Part shown: positions 23,377-32,346 of the stretch, one piece after another
Position numbering within the stretch: the first letter of the stretch is position 1
Layout: each line of letters starts with the position of its first letter
Assembly: GCA_045801465.1 (NCBI GenBank)
Contig: JBJMSU010000089.1
Location: forward strand, 1-36,819
DNA length: 36,819 bases
Source of the DNA: DATFWC01 sp045801465
GTDB lineage: Bacteria > Pseudomonadota > Alphaproteobacteria > Rhizobiales > Xanthobacteraceae
Direction of reading: 5' to 3'
Program-made: the position numbers and the translations under genes
The notes under the pieces: model-generated
The model's input: only the letters and a program-made list of their open reading frames with translations
Told to the model about the DNA's origin: nothing
Databases searched by the model: none

Positions 23377-25161
23377 GTGGAGGGCGGGCGTTTCTCGCGC
23401 GTCGATCTCGATGCCGTCGAGCTCGAGGTCATCCGCGCGAGCCTGAGCGGCATCGTGCAGGAGATGCAGAACGCGCTGTTTCGCACGGGGTTTTCCACCA
23501 TCGTGCGCGAGTCCCAGGATGCCTCCTGCGCGCTGATGAACGCGCGCGGGCAGCTCGTCGCGCAGCACGTGGTGCTGCCGCTGCATATCGGGGCGTTCCC
23601 GGCGTGCTGCGCCGCCGTCCTCAAGGAGTTCGGCAGCGACATCGCCGAAGGCGACGCCTTCCTCATCAATGATCCGTACCGGGGCGGTAGCCCGCACGCG
23701 CCCGACATCGCCGTGATCTCGCCGGCGATCGTGGATGGCGAGCTGATTGGATTCTGCGGCAGCATCGCGCACAAGAGCGACATCGGCGGCCCGGTTCCGG
23801 GAAGCTGCTCAGGCCAGGCGCGCGAAGTCTTCAACGAGGGCCTTCAGCTCCCCGCCGTGCGCTACCAGACGCGCCATAGTGCCAACCGCGATCTCGAGCG
23901 CATCATCGCCGCCAACAGCCGCACGCCGGAGCTGGTGCTCGGCGACATCCGCGGCCAGCTCGGCGCCGACCGGCTCGGCGAAAGGCGCCTGAAAGAGCTT
24001 GCCGCCAAGTCCGGCAAGGCGACAATTCTCGCCGGCTTCGACCGCCTGCTGCAAATCTCGCAAGCCAAGGTGCGCGCGCTGCTGGCGGAATGGCCGGACG
24101 GACGTTTCGAAGCGGAGCGTTTCGTCGACGACGACGGGGTCGACCTGAACAAGCCGGTGCGCATCCACGTCGTGGTGGAGAAAAGAGGCGACGCCATTCA
24201 TTTCGATTTCAGCGGCGCCGCCGAGCAGACCAAGGGGCCGGCCAATATCCGGCCGCCGCTGGTGCAGGCGGCCTGCGCCTATTGCCTGATCTCCATGACC
24301 GACCCGCATACGTATGTGAGCAGCGGGCTCCTCGATGCGTTCACCATCATGGCGCGCGAGGGCAGCGTGCTGAACCCACGCTTTCCGGCGCCGGTCAACA
24401 CCTATAACCCGACGGTGCATGCCGTGGTGGATGCCGTGTACGAGGCGATGAGCCATATCGTACCCGGCAAGGTGAGAGCCGACGGCAGCGGCAGCCGGTC
24501 GATCATCATCGGCGGCCGCAGCACCTATACGGGCCAAGGCTACGTGCAGTACGAGATCATCGGCGGCGGCGCCGGCGCGCGCGCCACCAAGGACGGCGCG
24601 TCGGCCACCACGGTCAACCAGAGCAATGCCAAGATCGCCCCGGTCGAGATCATCGAGAGCGAATTTCCCACGCGCTTCGTCCGCTTCGAGCTGATCCGGG
24701 ATTCCGGCGGGCCGGGCGTTTTTCGCGGCGGGTTGGGTATCCGGCGCGAATACCTCAATCTCGAAGATGCGCGCTTCTCCATCCGGTCGGCCAAGCACGT
24801 GATCGCGCCCAACGGCTGTAACGGCGGGCATCCCGGCCGCACCGGCGACATCTGGATCAATCCCGCGACCGATCGGGCCGAGCGCCTGCCGACCCGCTAT
24901 GCCGATTATCCGCTGCAGGCGGGCGACACCTTCCGGCTCGACACGCCGGGCGGCGGCGGTTTCGGCGATCCGCTGCGCCGCGATCCCGAGCGCGTGCTCC
25001 TCGATGTGCAGGAGGACGCTGTGTCGGTCGAGGCGGCCGAGCGCGATTACGGCGTGATCATCCGGCGCGGCGAGCGTGGCGTTTTTCTTGACGCGGCGGC
25101 GACGCAGCGGCTGCGTGCCGAGATGATGGCGGCGCGTGGGATTGAGACCGAGGCCACGTGA
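23377..25161 (+). CDS. hyuB: Hydantoinase/oxoprolinase family protein B (HyuB-like), cassette 2
   Basis: 594 residues. GTG start directly abutting the hyuA2 TGA, with AGGAGG at the ideal distance inside the end of hyuA2. Family signatures: MQNALFRTGFSTIVRES, INDPYRGGSPHAPDI, GSIAHKSDIGGPVPGS, and the C-terminal PGGGGFGDPLRRDPERV. Forms the presumed heteromer with the upstream HyuA. Its TGA overlaps the ATG of the following dehydrogenase gene (TGATG). Confidence 0.94.
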   Translation: MEGGRFSRVDLDAVELEVIRASLSGIVQEMQNALFRTGFSTIVRESQDASCALMNARGQLVAQHVVLPLHIGAFPACCAAVLKEFGSDIAEGDAFLINDPYRGGSPHAPDIAVISPAIVDGELIGFCGSIAHKSDIGGPVPGSCSGQAREVFNEGLQLPAVRYQTRHSANRDLERIIAANSRTPELVLGDIRGQLGADRLGERRLKELAAKSGKATILAGFDRLLQISQAKVRALLAEWPDGRFEAERFVDDDGVDLNKPVRIHVVVEKRGDAIHFDFSGAAEQTKGPANIRPPLVQAACAYCLISMTDPHTYVSSGLLDAFTIMAREGSVLNPRFPAPVNTYNPTVHAVVDAVYEAMSHIVPGKVRADGSGSRSIIIGGRSTYTGQGYVQYEIIGGGAGARATKDGASATTVNQSNAKIAPVEIIESEFPTRFVRFELIRDSGGPGVFRGGLGIRREYLNLEDARFSIRSAKHVIAPNGCNGGHPGRTGDIWINPATDRAERLPTRYADYPLQAGDTFRLDTPGGGGFGDPLRRDPERVLLDVQEDAVSVEAAERDYGVIIRRGERGVFLDAAATQRLRAEMMAARGIETEAT

Positions 25162-26000
25162 TGCAAGCGCGCGTCAGCCGCGTGGCCATGATCGGGCTCG
25201 GCGCCATGGGATTGCAGATGGCGCGGCACATGGCCGCCAAGGGCTTCGCGGTCAGCGGCCACGACATCGATCCGGCTGCGGCCGCGCGCGCGCGGGAACA
25301 CGGCATCGCCACCCGCGGCTCGGCGGCGGAGGCGGCCGAAGCGGCGGAGGTCGCCGTCATCATGGTGCAGACCGACGCCCAGGTGGAAGAGATCATCGCG
25401 CGCTCCGGCATGCTCGAACGGCTCGCCGGCGGCGGCGTGATCTGCATCGCCAGCTCGATCGCGCCGGACACATGCCGACGCATGGCGGCGCTGGCCGAGG
25501 CACGGGATATCGGCGTGCTCGACACGCCGGTGGTGCTGGGCCAGGAGGCCGCCAACAATGGCACGCTCACGATCTATGCGGGCGGCGACGAGAGGCGGCT
25601 GGCGCGCGCCCGGCCGGTGCTGGAAGCATTCGGGCGCAACGTCCTTCATCTCGGGCCGGTCGGGACCGGTCAGATCGCCAAGACAATCAACAACCTCCTG
25701 CTGTGGGCCTGCATGTCCGCCAATATGGAAGCGCTGACCTTGGCGAAACGGCTCGGCGCCGACGTCCCGCGCCTCATCGAGGCGCTGGGCCACGGCAGCG
25801 GCGCCAATTGGTCGCTCTCGCGCTGGGGCAAGAGTACCGGTAAATGGGCCGAGAAGGACATGGACGTGGCGCTCGACTTGGCGCAGTCCGTGAGGATGCC
25901 GATGCCGCTCGCCGGCCTCGTGGACCAGCTCATGAAGACTATCGATCAAGCGAAGATGAAGGCTCTTCTCGCGGCGAGAAAGAGCGAAGGGAGCGAATAA
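25161..26000 (+). CDS. 3-hydroxyisobutyrate dehydrogenase-like NAD(P)-dependent oxidoreductase, cassette 2
   Basis: 279 residues. Nucleotide-binding motif MIGLGAMG (10-17), DTPVVLGQEAANNG in the place of the family substrate loop, and catalytic Lys174 with Asn177/Asn178 in AKTINNLLLW. Asp at the end of beta-2 (GHDID) suggests NAD+. The ATG at 25161 overlaps the hyuB2 stop; a GTG at 25158 would add one residue. Its TAA overlaps the ATG of the binding protein (TAATG). Paralogue of the gene at 19278 in the same cassette position. Confidence 0.92.
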   Translation: MQARVSRVAMIGLGAMGLQMARHMAAKGFAVSGHDIDPAAAARAREHGIATRGSAAEAAEAAEVAVIMVQTDAQVEEIIARSGMLERLAGGGVICIASSIAPDTCRRMAALAEARDIGVLDTPVVLGQEAANNGTLTIYAGGDERRLARARPVLEAFGRNVLHLGPVGTGQIAKTINNLLLWACMSANMEALTLAKRLGADVPRLIEALGHGSGANWSLSRWGKSTGKWAEKDMDVALDLAQSVRMPMPLAGLVDQLMKTIDQAKMKALLAARKSEGSE

Positions 26001-26992
26001 TGAAACGCCTTGGTTTGGTGCTGGTGTGGTCGGCTCTGAGCGTGGGCGCCGCGCTGGCGCAGGCGAAGGAGCCGCTGACCAAGGTGCGCGTCGCCTATGA
26101 CGGCTTCTCGATGACGTCGGCGCCGCTGGCCTATGCCGACAAGCTCGGAACCTTCAGGGCTTTCGGCCTGGAGGTGACGCCCACGTTCGTCGAGGGCGGA
26201 TCGACCCTGACGCAGGCGGTGGTCGGCGGCTCGGTCGACATCGCGCAGAACGGCTACACCCCGGCCGCCGCCGCCGCCGTGCAAGGCGCCGATATCGTGT
26301 TCATCGGCGGCATTTCCAACAAGCTGCCGTTCCAGCTCGTCGTCAAAGCGTCGATCACCCGGCCGGATCAGCTGAAAGGACAGGCGATCGCCATCAGCCG
26401 CTATGGCTCGTCAACGGATCAGGCGGCCGACTTCGCCCTCAAGCATCTCGGCCTGAGCCGCAATGACGTGAAGATCCTGCAGCTCGGCGGTCCGACGACG
26501 CGGCTGGCGGCGGCGATGAGCGGCCAGATCGCCGGCACGATGGAGCAGTATCCGGACACGGCCGAGTTGTCGCGCCACGGCTTCCATGTCCTGGTCGACG
26601 TAACCGACGTCGCGGGCGATTACCCGAATACGTCCTACGTGACGAGCCGCGCGTTCCTCAAAAAGCATCGCGAAGCCGTCAAACGGTTCTTGATGGCGAT
26701 GGCGACGGCCGTGCGCGACTACAAGAAAAATCCGGAGGCGGCGATCCAGATCACGCAAAAATTCCTCGACGTGAAAGACGCCGGATCCGCCAAAGCGGCC
26801 TATGACGCCTACATCAAGGTCTATCCCGACGATTTGCGGCCTTCGCTCAAGGGCCTTGAGCTGGTGCTGCAGGAGCTCAGCGCCAAGGAACCGAAGGCCG
26901 CATCCCTGAAGCCCGAGCAGCTGGTCGATACGAGTGTCCTCGACGAGCTTGAGCGCGAGGGATTCTTCCAGCGGCTCGCGGCCTCGCACTAA
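26000..26992 (+). CDS. ABC transporter substrate-binding protein, NMT1/SsuA-like
   Basis: 330 residues with signal peptide MKRLGLVLVWSALSVGAALAQA, so periplasmic. The NMT1/THI5-like fold shows VRVAYDGFSMTSAPLAYADKLG, FVEGGSTLTQAVVGGSVDIA and the later AISRYGSSTDQAADFAL. This family binds sulfonates, nitrate, pyrimidine precursors, riboflavin or hydroxymethylpyrimidine-type ligands, so a small heterocyclic or organic nitrogen ligand is plausible. ATG at 26000 overlaps the previous stop, with GAAGGGAG upstream. The ATPase and permease genes follow. Confidence 0.92.
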   Translation: MKRLGLVLVWSALSVGAALAQAKEPLTKVRVAYDGFSMTSAPLAYADKLGTFRAFGLEVTPTFVEGGSTLTQAVVGGSVDIAQNGYTPAAAAAVQGADIVFIGGISNKLPFQLVVKASITRPDQLKGQAIAISRYGSSTDQAADFALKHLGLSRNDVKILQLGGPTTRLAAAMSGQIAGTMEQYPDTAELSRHGFHVLVDVTDVAGDYPNTSYVTSRAFLKKHREAVKRFLMAMATAVRDYKKNPEAAIQITQKFLDVKDAGSAKAAYDAYIKVYPDDLRPSLKGLELVLQELSAKEPKAASLKPEQLVDTSVLDELEREGFFQRLAASH

Positions 26993-27002
26993 GCTTGCGC
27001 GC

Positions 27003-27812
27003 ATGAAGCCGCCCCGTCCGCTGAAGCTGGAGGCGAGAGGCGCTTCGCTTGAATTCTATCACGAGAGGACGAAACAATATCTGTCGGTGCTCGCCGACAT
27101 CGACCTGCAGGTGTTCGAGGGAGAGCTGGTCGCGATCGTCGGTCCGAGCGGCTGCGGCAAGACGACGTTCTTGAACGCGGTGGATGGCTTGGCGACACTC
27201 ACCGGCGGTGCGATTCTCGTCGACGGCAGGCCGGTCACGCGCCCCGGGCCTGACCGCGCTCTCGTCTTTCAAAACGACTCGCTGTTTCCGTGGCGCACGG
27301 TGCTGCACAACGTCACCTATGGGCTCGAGCTGCAGGGCAAATTGTCGACGCGGGAGATGAACGAGCGGGCGCGCGGGCTTGTCGACCTCGTAGGCTTACG
27401 CGGCTTTGCCGAGCATTATCCACACGAGCTCTCCGGCGGGATGCGCCAGCGCGTCAACATTGCCCGTGCGCTGGCGATCGAGCCCGAGCTCTTGCTGCTG
27501 GACGAGCCGTTTGCCGCGCTCGACGCGCAGACCCGCGAGTTCATGCAGGTCGAGCTCCTCACTATCCTGGCACGCGCCCGGACCACCGCCCTGTTCATCA
27601 CACATCAGATCAACGAAGCCCTCTTTCTGTCGGATCGGGTCGTGGTCTTTTCCGCGCGTCCGGCGCGCATCAAGGACATCGTCGAGGTCGACTTGCCGGC
27701 GACACGCACCCTCGACGTCAAGCATCAGGCGTCGTTCGTGGAGCTGGAACGGCACATCTGGCGCCTGATCGAAGAGGAAGCCACAAAGACCGGCATGATG
27801 ACCAACGCGTGA
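27003..27812 (+). CDS. ABC transporter ATP-binding protein (SsuB/TauB-like)
   Basis: 269 residues. Walker A GPSGCGKTT (47-55), Q-loop VFQNDSLFPW, signature LSGGMRQR (143-150), Walker B LLLLDEPFAALD (163-174), and His in FITHQINEA. Start ATG at 27003; the frame is open further upstream but would overlap the binding-protein gene. The profile fits the nitrate/sulfonate/taurine importer branch and matches its neighbours, giving a complete SBP-ATPase-permease set. Confidence 0.94.
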   Translation: MKPPRPLKLEARGASLEFYHERTKQYLSVLADIDLQVFEGELVAIVGPSGCGKTTFLNAVDGLATLTGGAILVDGRPVTRPGPDRALVFQNDSLFPWRTVLHNVTYGLELQGKLSTREMNERARGLVDLVGLRGFAEHYPHELSGGMRQRVNIARALAIEPELLLLDEPFAALDAQTREFMQVELLTILARARTTALFITHQINEALFLSDRVVVFSARPARIKDIVEVDLPATRTLDVKHQASFVELERHIWRLIEEEATKTGMMTNA

Positions 27813-27820
27813 GGCGAGAC

Positions 27821-28654
27821 GTGGACGCTGCCACCGGAACGACCAACACGGACAAAACCGAGCGTCGGCCGCCGCCCGCCAGCTCCTTTTGGCAACGCCA
27901 CGAGAATGCCTTGCTCGGCATGATCGCGGTGACGGCGTTCCTGGCCCTGTGGGAATGCGCCGTGTCGCTCGGGTGGGTCAACCCGCTGTTCACGTCGGCG
28001 CCGAGCCGCATCCTGTCGACCGCCGCCCAGATGTTCGCCGACGGGAGCATCTTCGAGCACCTCCAGGTCAGCGGCGTGGAGTTCGTGATCGGCTATGGTC
28101 TCGCCGTGATCGTCGCGGTGCCGCTCGGCATCCTGATGGGCTGGTACCGCCGCCTTAATGCCGTGCTCGACCCCTTCGTCTCGGCCCTCTATGCCACGCC
28201 GCGCATCGCCTTGTTGCCGCTGATGATGATCTGGCTCGGCATCGGGCTGGCATCGAAGATCGCGATCGTCTTTCTCGGCGCCGTCTTCCCGATCCTGGTG
28301 AATACCATCACCGGCGTGCGCACGCTCGACGCGAATTTCATCCGCGTGGCGCGCTCGTTCGGCTCCAATGACCGGCAGCTCTTTCTCACCGTCGCGCTGC
28401 CGTCCTCGGTGCCCCTGCTGTTGAGCGGTTTGCGCCTCGGCCTCGGCCATGCCCTCATCGGCATCGTGGTGGCCGAGATGTACGGCGCCACCCATGGACT
28501 CGGCTTCCTGATCTCGGTCTCGGGCGCGCGCTTCCAGACCGACAAGGTCATGGTCGGCATCATCATTATTGCGCTGGCTGGAATCCTGCTGACCGGATTG
28601 CTGCGCGTCATCGAGCGGCGCTTCGAAGGCTGGCGCCCTGATGCGCGCGGATAG
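27821..28654 (+). CDS. ABC transporter permease (SsuC/TauC-like)
   Basis: 277 residues, about six membrane segments after a polar N-terminus. The cytoplasmic coupling region reads RVARSFGSNDRQLFLTVALP, the EAA-type loop of binding-protein-dependent permeases, with GLGHALIGIVVAEM after it. GTG at 27821 has GAGG six bases upstream; a GTG at 27809 overlapping the ATPase stop (GTGA) is an alternative and would add four residues. Last gene of the plus-strand block. The 43 bp to the convergent phosphofructokinase gene show no clear terminator. Confidence 0.92.
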   Translation: MDAATGTTNTDKTERRPPPASSFWQRHENALLGMIAVTAFLALWECAVSLGWVNPLFTSAPSRILSTAAQMFADGSIFEHLQVSGVEFVIGYGLAVIVAVPLGILMGWYRRLNAVLDPFVSALYATPRIALLPLMMIWLGIGLASKIAIVFLGAVFPILVNTITGVRTLDANFIRVARSFGSNDRQLFLTVALPSSVPLLLSGLRLGLGHALIGIVVAEMYGATHGLGFLISVSGARFQTDKVMVGIIIIALAGILLTGLLRVIERRFEGWRPDARG

Positions 28655-28697
28655 TGGGCATCGTCATCCGGGCACAGCGCAGCACGGGCGGGCCGCC

Positions 28698-29777
28698 TCA
28701 ATCTCCAAAAGACACCCCGACAGCCCGTGCGGTCAGCACGATGTCGTGGCGAACGTCGACGCGCTTGGGCTCGCCCAGGACCTGGGTGAACGGCATGGTG
28801 ACGATGTTCGGGGGTTGCAGGGCCACCATCTCGCCCCAGCGCCCGTCGGCGACCGCGCGCACCGCGGCACCACCGAAGCGCGTGGCCAGCACACGGTCAT
28901 AGCCGGTCGGCATCCCGCCGCGCTGGAGATGCCCCAACACGAGCGAACGGCACTCCTTGCCGGTGCGCGCCTGGATGTCCCGCGCCAGTCGATCGGCGAT
29001 CCCGCCGACGCGCGGCGCCTGGCCCGGGAGGGATTCGCCGATGATGGAGATTTGTCCGCCGATCGGGAAGGCGCCTTCGGCAACGACCACGATGGAGAAG
29101 AGACGCCCCGCCTTGTCCCGCTGGTAGATCTTCTCGCATACCTTCTCGATGTCGTAGGGAATCTCCGGGATGAGGATGACGTCGGCGGTACCAGCCAGTC
29201 CGCTGTGCAGCGCGATGAACCCGGCGTTGCGGCCCATCACCTCCATCACGATCACCCGATCGTGGCTCTCTGCCGTTGTGTGCAGCTTGTCGATGGCCTC
29301 GATCGCGGTATTCACGGCGGTGTCGAAACCGAAGGTGGTGAGCGTCCCGCTGACGTCATTGTCGATCGTCTTCGGCACCCCGACGATCTTCATTCCGCGC
29401 TCGTAGAGGCGCTGGGCAATCGCGAGCGAACCGTCACCGCCGATCGAGATGATGGCATCGATGCCGAGCTCATGCGCCCGATCGACGAGCTCGCCGGAGC
29501 GGTCGATCTCCTCGATCGTGCCGTCGGGGCGGCGGCGCGGATACCGAAACGGATTGCCGCGATTGGTGGTGCGCAGGATGGTCCCGCCGAGATGGGCGAT
29601 TCCGCGCACCGAGTCGCGCGTCAGCGGAACGACCTTATCCTCCCCGAGCAGGCCGGCATATCCGCGCCAGATGCCGAGCACGTCCCAGCCGCGGGCGATG
29701 GCGGAGAGGACCGCGGCGCGAATGACGGCATTTAGTCCGGGGGCGTCGCCCCCGCCCGTAGAGAGCGCGATGCGCAT
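28698..29777 (-). CDS. pfkA: 6-phosphofructokinase (phosphoryl donor uncertain)
   Basis: 359 residues. N-terminal STGGGDAPGLNAVIR, then GGDGS (113-117), PKTIDND from Pro135, catalytic/effector-site motifs MGRNAGFIAL and LGHLQRGG. The donor-specificity positions are mixed: Gly116 (E. coli Gly104, as in ATP enzymes) with Lys136 (E. coli Gly124; Lys is the pyrophosphate-enzyme form). Such Gly/Lys enzymes form a distinct group in the family, some of which use ATP. ATG at 29777 begins at the nucleotide-binding motif; the ATG at 29831 would add 18 unlikely residues. Glycolytic PFK is absent from many rhizobia, which rely on Entner-Doudoroff. Divergent from the CBS gene. Confidence 0.93.
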   Translation of the reverse strand: MRIALSTGGGDAPGLNAVIRAAVLSAIARGWDVLGIWRGYAGLLGEDKVVPLTRDSVRGIAHLGGTILRTTNRGNPFRYPRRRPDGTIEEIDRSGELVDRAHELGIDAIISIGGDGSLAIAQRLYERGMKIVGVPKTIDNDVSGTLTTFGFDTAVNTAIEAIDKLHTTAESHDRVIVMEVMGRNAGFIALHSGLAGTADVILIPEIPYDIEKVCEKIYQRDKAGRLFSIVVVAEGAFPIGGQISIIGESLPGQAPRVGGIADRLARDIQARTGKECRSLVLGHLQRGGMPTGYDRVLATRFGGAAVRAVADGRWGEMVALQPPNIVTMPFTQVLGEPKRVDVRHDIVLTARAVGVSFGD

Positions 29778-29906
29778 GGCGTGCTCGGAAAAAGTTTGAT
29801 CGATTCTATGAGATTTGCCGTGTGTTTGCACATCTCACGAGGGACGCTTGCAGCTTCAAATGTTTATGCGTTAATGCCGGCCGGGATCCTTGACGGGAGG
29901 AGCTGC

Positions 29907-30359
29907 ATGAAAGCGGGCGACCTGATGACCACGGGGGCTGCCAGAATCCGACCCGATGCCTCCCTGGCCGAGGCGGTGCGGCTGATGGTGGAGCACCGAA
30001 TCAGCGGGCTGCCGGTCGTCGACGCTCAAGACAAGCTGGTCGGCGTCATCACGGAAGGCGACTTCCTGCGGTCGGACGACGGCCCCATGCCGCACGTGCT
30101 CGCCATTCTGGCGGGCGGCGCAACCGCCGCGGCGGGCGACCTCCGTTCGCGTCGCGTCGAGGAGCTCATGACGCGGGATCCTGTCACGATCACGGTGGAA
30201 ACGCCGATCGAGGAGATCGTCGCGCTCATGAACCGCCACAAGGTGAAGCGGCTTCCCGTTCTCACGCAAGGCAAGGTGGTCGGCATCGTCAGCCGGGCAA
30301 ATCTGCTTCTCGCCCTGCTGCGCCGGTTACAGTCCGACGGCAAACCGCAACGAGGCTAG
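29907..30359 (+). CDS. CBS-domain pair protein
   Basis: 150 residues with two CBS repeats (about 1-58 and 84-140): VKxLMT-like starts KAGDLMTTGAARIRPDASL and VEELMTRDPVTITVETP, each followed by the LPVVD/LPVL strand and GVITEGDFL / GIVSRANLL. CBS pairs bind adenosine nucleotides and commonly regulate partners; here there is no fused effector. ATG at 29907 with GGGAGGAG upstream; the open frame extends to 29781 without merit. The 129-bp divergent gap to pfkA includes only an FNR half-site-like TTGAT, not a full box. Confidence 0.92.
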   Translation: MKAGDLMTTGAARIRPDASLAEAVRLMVEHRISGLPVVDAQDKLVGVITEGDFLRSDDGPMPHVLAILAGGATAAAGDLRSRRVEELMTRDPVTITVETPIEEIVALMNRHKVKRLPVLTQGKVVGIVSRANLLLALLRRLQSDGKPQRG

Positions 30360-30394
30360 CCTGACGTCTGGAATCTGCCCTTGAATGCGCGGCT

Positions 30395-32335
30395 TCATAC
30401 CGGCGGCGGCGCCTGCCGCTCCTGGACGATATCGGGCGGAGGCGCGTAACTCCCGGCCTCGCGCGCGATGGCGGAGCCGTTGCCGGATGTGCCGTTCACG
30501 ACAAAGATGCCTTCCAGCACCTGCCGCTCGATCGGCTTCTGCAGGACCGGGACATGGGCAAATCGTCCATCGATGCTTTCGCTCCCGTAACCGGTGACGA
30601 AGACGAACGGAATGCCCCGGGCGGAAAGCATCTCGGCGAGCGAGTAAACCATTTCGCCGTCGAGATTGATGTCGAGAACCGCTGCGTCGACGGACTCGTC
30701 GGTGGCGGCAGCCGTGGCCTCGATGGCCCGGCTGAACGGGCCGACGACGGTGAATCCAAACTCGATGAGCATGTCTCGCATCACCATCGCGACCAGCGCC
30801 TCGTCCTCCACGAGGAGGACACGATTGCCGGAGAGAACTTGCGATTGGATGACATTGGGTGTTTTAGCAGGACTCCAGCTCGCCGGGGCTGGCAGCTCGG
30901 CCGGTCCGACCGTATCGGAAATGGGTATCGACAATGTGCAATGCAGCCCCTCGGGCGGCCAATTGAACGTAGCTTGGCCGCCGAGCTGGCTTCCGACCGA
31001 CGCCGTGATGATTTTCGTGCCGAAGCCCTGCGAGTCAGGCGGTCGGGCGTGGGGGCCGCCGAGTTCGCGCCATTGCAAGGTCAAGTTTCCGGCCTTGAGC
31101 TCCCAACTGATCTCGACGCGGCCCGCAGTCGAAGACAGCGCGCCGTATTTTGCCGCGTTGGTGGCGAGTTCGTGCAGCGCCAGCGCCAGGATCTGCGCCG
31201 TCACCGGGCGCAGCGACACGTGCGGCCCGCTTGCCGTCACCTTGTCGGCGGTGGTGCGATACGGCGACAATTCCTCGTCCACGAGCTTGATCAGGTCGGC
31301 CCCTTGCCAGCGCGACTCCGAGAGCAGGGTATGGGCGCGCGACAGCGCGCCGATCCGGCCCTCGACCGCTGCGATGTAGCTCTTGATCGTGCTGCCCTTG
31401 GTGAGGCGCACGATGGATTGCGTCACCGCCAGCGCATTCCTGGCGCGATGGTCGACCTCGCGAGTCAACAGCGCCTGGCGCTCCTCAGCCTCCTTGCGAT
31501 CCGTAATGTCGATGGTGACGCCACTCACGCGCACGACGCGCGCCGTCTCGTCCCTCGTCATCGCGGCCGCACAGACGCACCAGCGCATCTCACCATTGGG
31601 GCGGATGAGCCGGGCCTCTGTCTGGAAAGTGGGCTCGTGTTCGAGGCCTTGGTCCAGCAGCGCCTTGATGCGTTCCAGGTCCTCGGCGTGGATGAACGTC
31701 CGAACTTTGTCGAAGGTCGGCGCGAACCCGTCAGGATCGACGCCGAATATCCGATACTGTCCGGCGTCCCAGACGCAGTCGCCGGTGATCACGTCCCAAT
31801 CCCACGATCCCATCTGCCCGGCAGCCAGCGCGACGCTGCGGCGCTGCTCGCTTTCCAGGAGCCGGGCAGTCGAAGCTTGCAGCTCGGCGGTCCGCTCCGC
31901 CACCCGCCGTTCCAGTTCTTGATTGAGCTGCTCGAGCTGCCGGGTCTTGCGATAGAGCTCGGCAAACACCTTGACCTTGGCGCGCAGCACTTCGGGCACG
32001 ACCGGCACCGGGACGTAGTCCACGGCGCCCACTTCATAGCCGCGCATGTAGTCCACATCGGTCAGATGGATGGCGGAGACGAAAATGATCGCCGTCTTCT
32101 GGAAGCGAGGATGGTCGCGAATCATGCTCGCCAGCTGAAAGCCGTCGAGATCCGGCATGCAGACATCCACCAGGACGATGGCGATGTCGGTCTTGAGCAG
32201 GTGTTCGAACGCCTCCTTGGCGGAGGCCGCCTTGATGAGGTGCTCTCCGAGATCCCTCAGGATCACCTCATAGCTCAAGAGCTTGGCGGGCTGATCGTCC
32301 ACCAGCAGAATGTTGACCTTGTCGCTCGGATTCAT
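30395..32335 (-). CDS. Hybrid REC-PAS-HWE histidine kinase-REC protein
   Basis: 646 residues, cytoplasmic. Order: REC1 (about 6-122, phospho-acceptor Asp57 in LVDVCMP), a coiled coil (about 125-165), a PAS/PAC sensor (about 170-280), an HWE-family kinase core with His296 (EVDHRARNALAV), the ATPase part with the family Trp-Glu (ISWEL) and GFGTKII, and a C-terminal REC2 (about 515-630, VLDINLDG). In REC1 the usual conserved Lys before Pro is Val (DYVPVPVVP). ATG at 32335 has GGGTGG five bases upstream and begins 11 bp after the stop of the large HAMP kinase, so the two are co-transcribed and probably share a phosphorelay. Confidence 0.93.
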   Translation of the reverse strand: MNPSDKVNILLVDDQPAKLLSYEVILRDLGEHLIKAASAKEAFEHLLKTDIAIVLVDVCMPDLDGFQLASMIRDHPRFQKTAIIFVSAIHLTDVDYMRGYEVGAVDYVPVPVVPEVLRAKVKVFAELYRKTRQLEQLNQELERRVAERTAELQASTARLLESEQRRSVALAAGQMGSWDWDVITGDCVWDAGQYRIFGVDPDGFAPTFDKVRTFIHAEDLERIKALLDQGLEHEPTFQTEARLIRPNGEMRWCVCAAAMTRDETARVVRVSGVTIDITDRKEAEERQALLTREVDHRARNALAVTQSIVRLTKGSTIKSYIAAVEGRIGALSRAHTLLSESRWQGADLIKLVDEELSPYRTTADKVTASGPHVSLRPVTAQILALALHELATNAAKYGALSSTAGRVEISWELKAGNLTLQWRELGGPHARPPDSQGFGTKIITASVGSQLGGQATFNWPPEGLHCTLSIPISDTVGPAELPAPASWSPAKTPNVIQSQVLSGNRVLLVEDEALVAMVMRDMLIEFGFTVVGPFSRAIEATAAATDESVDAAVLDINLDGEMVYSLAEMLSARGIPFVFVTGYGSESIDGRFAHVPVLQKPIERQVLEGIFVVNGTSGNGSAIAREAGSYAPPPDIVQERQAPPPV

Positions 32336-32346
32336 CGCGTCCACCC

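Noticed and set aside
29793..29825. FNR/FixK box between pfkA and the CBS gene
   Set aside because: Only the TTGAT half is present; the other half (TCTAT) does not match ATCAA.
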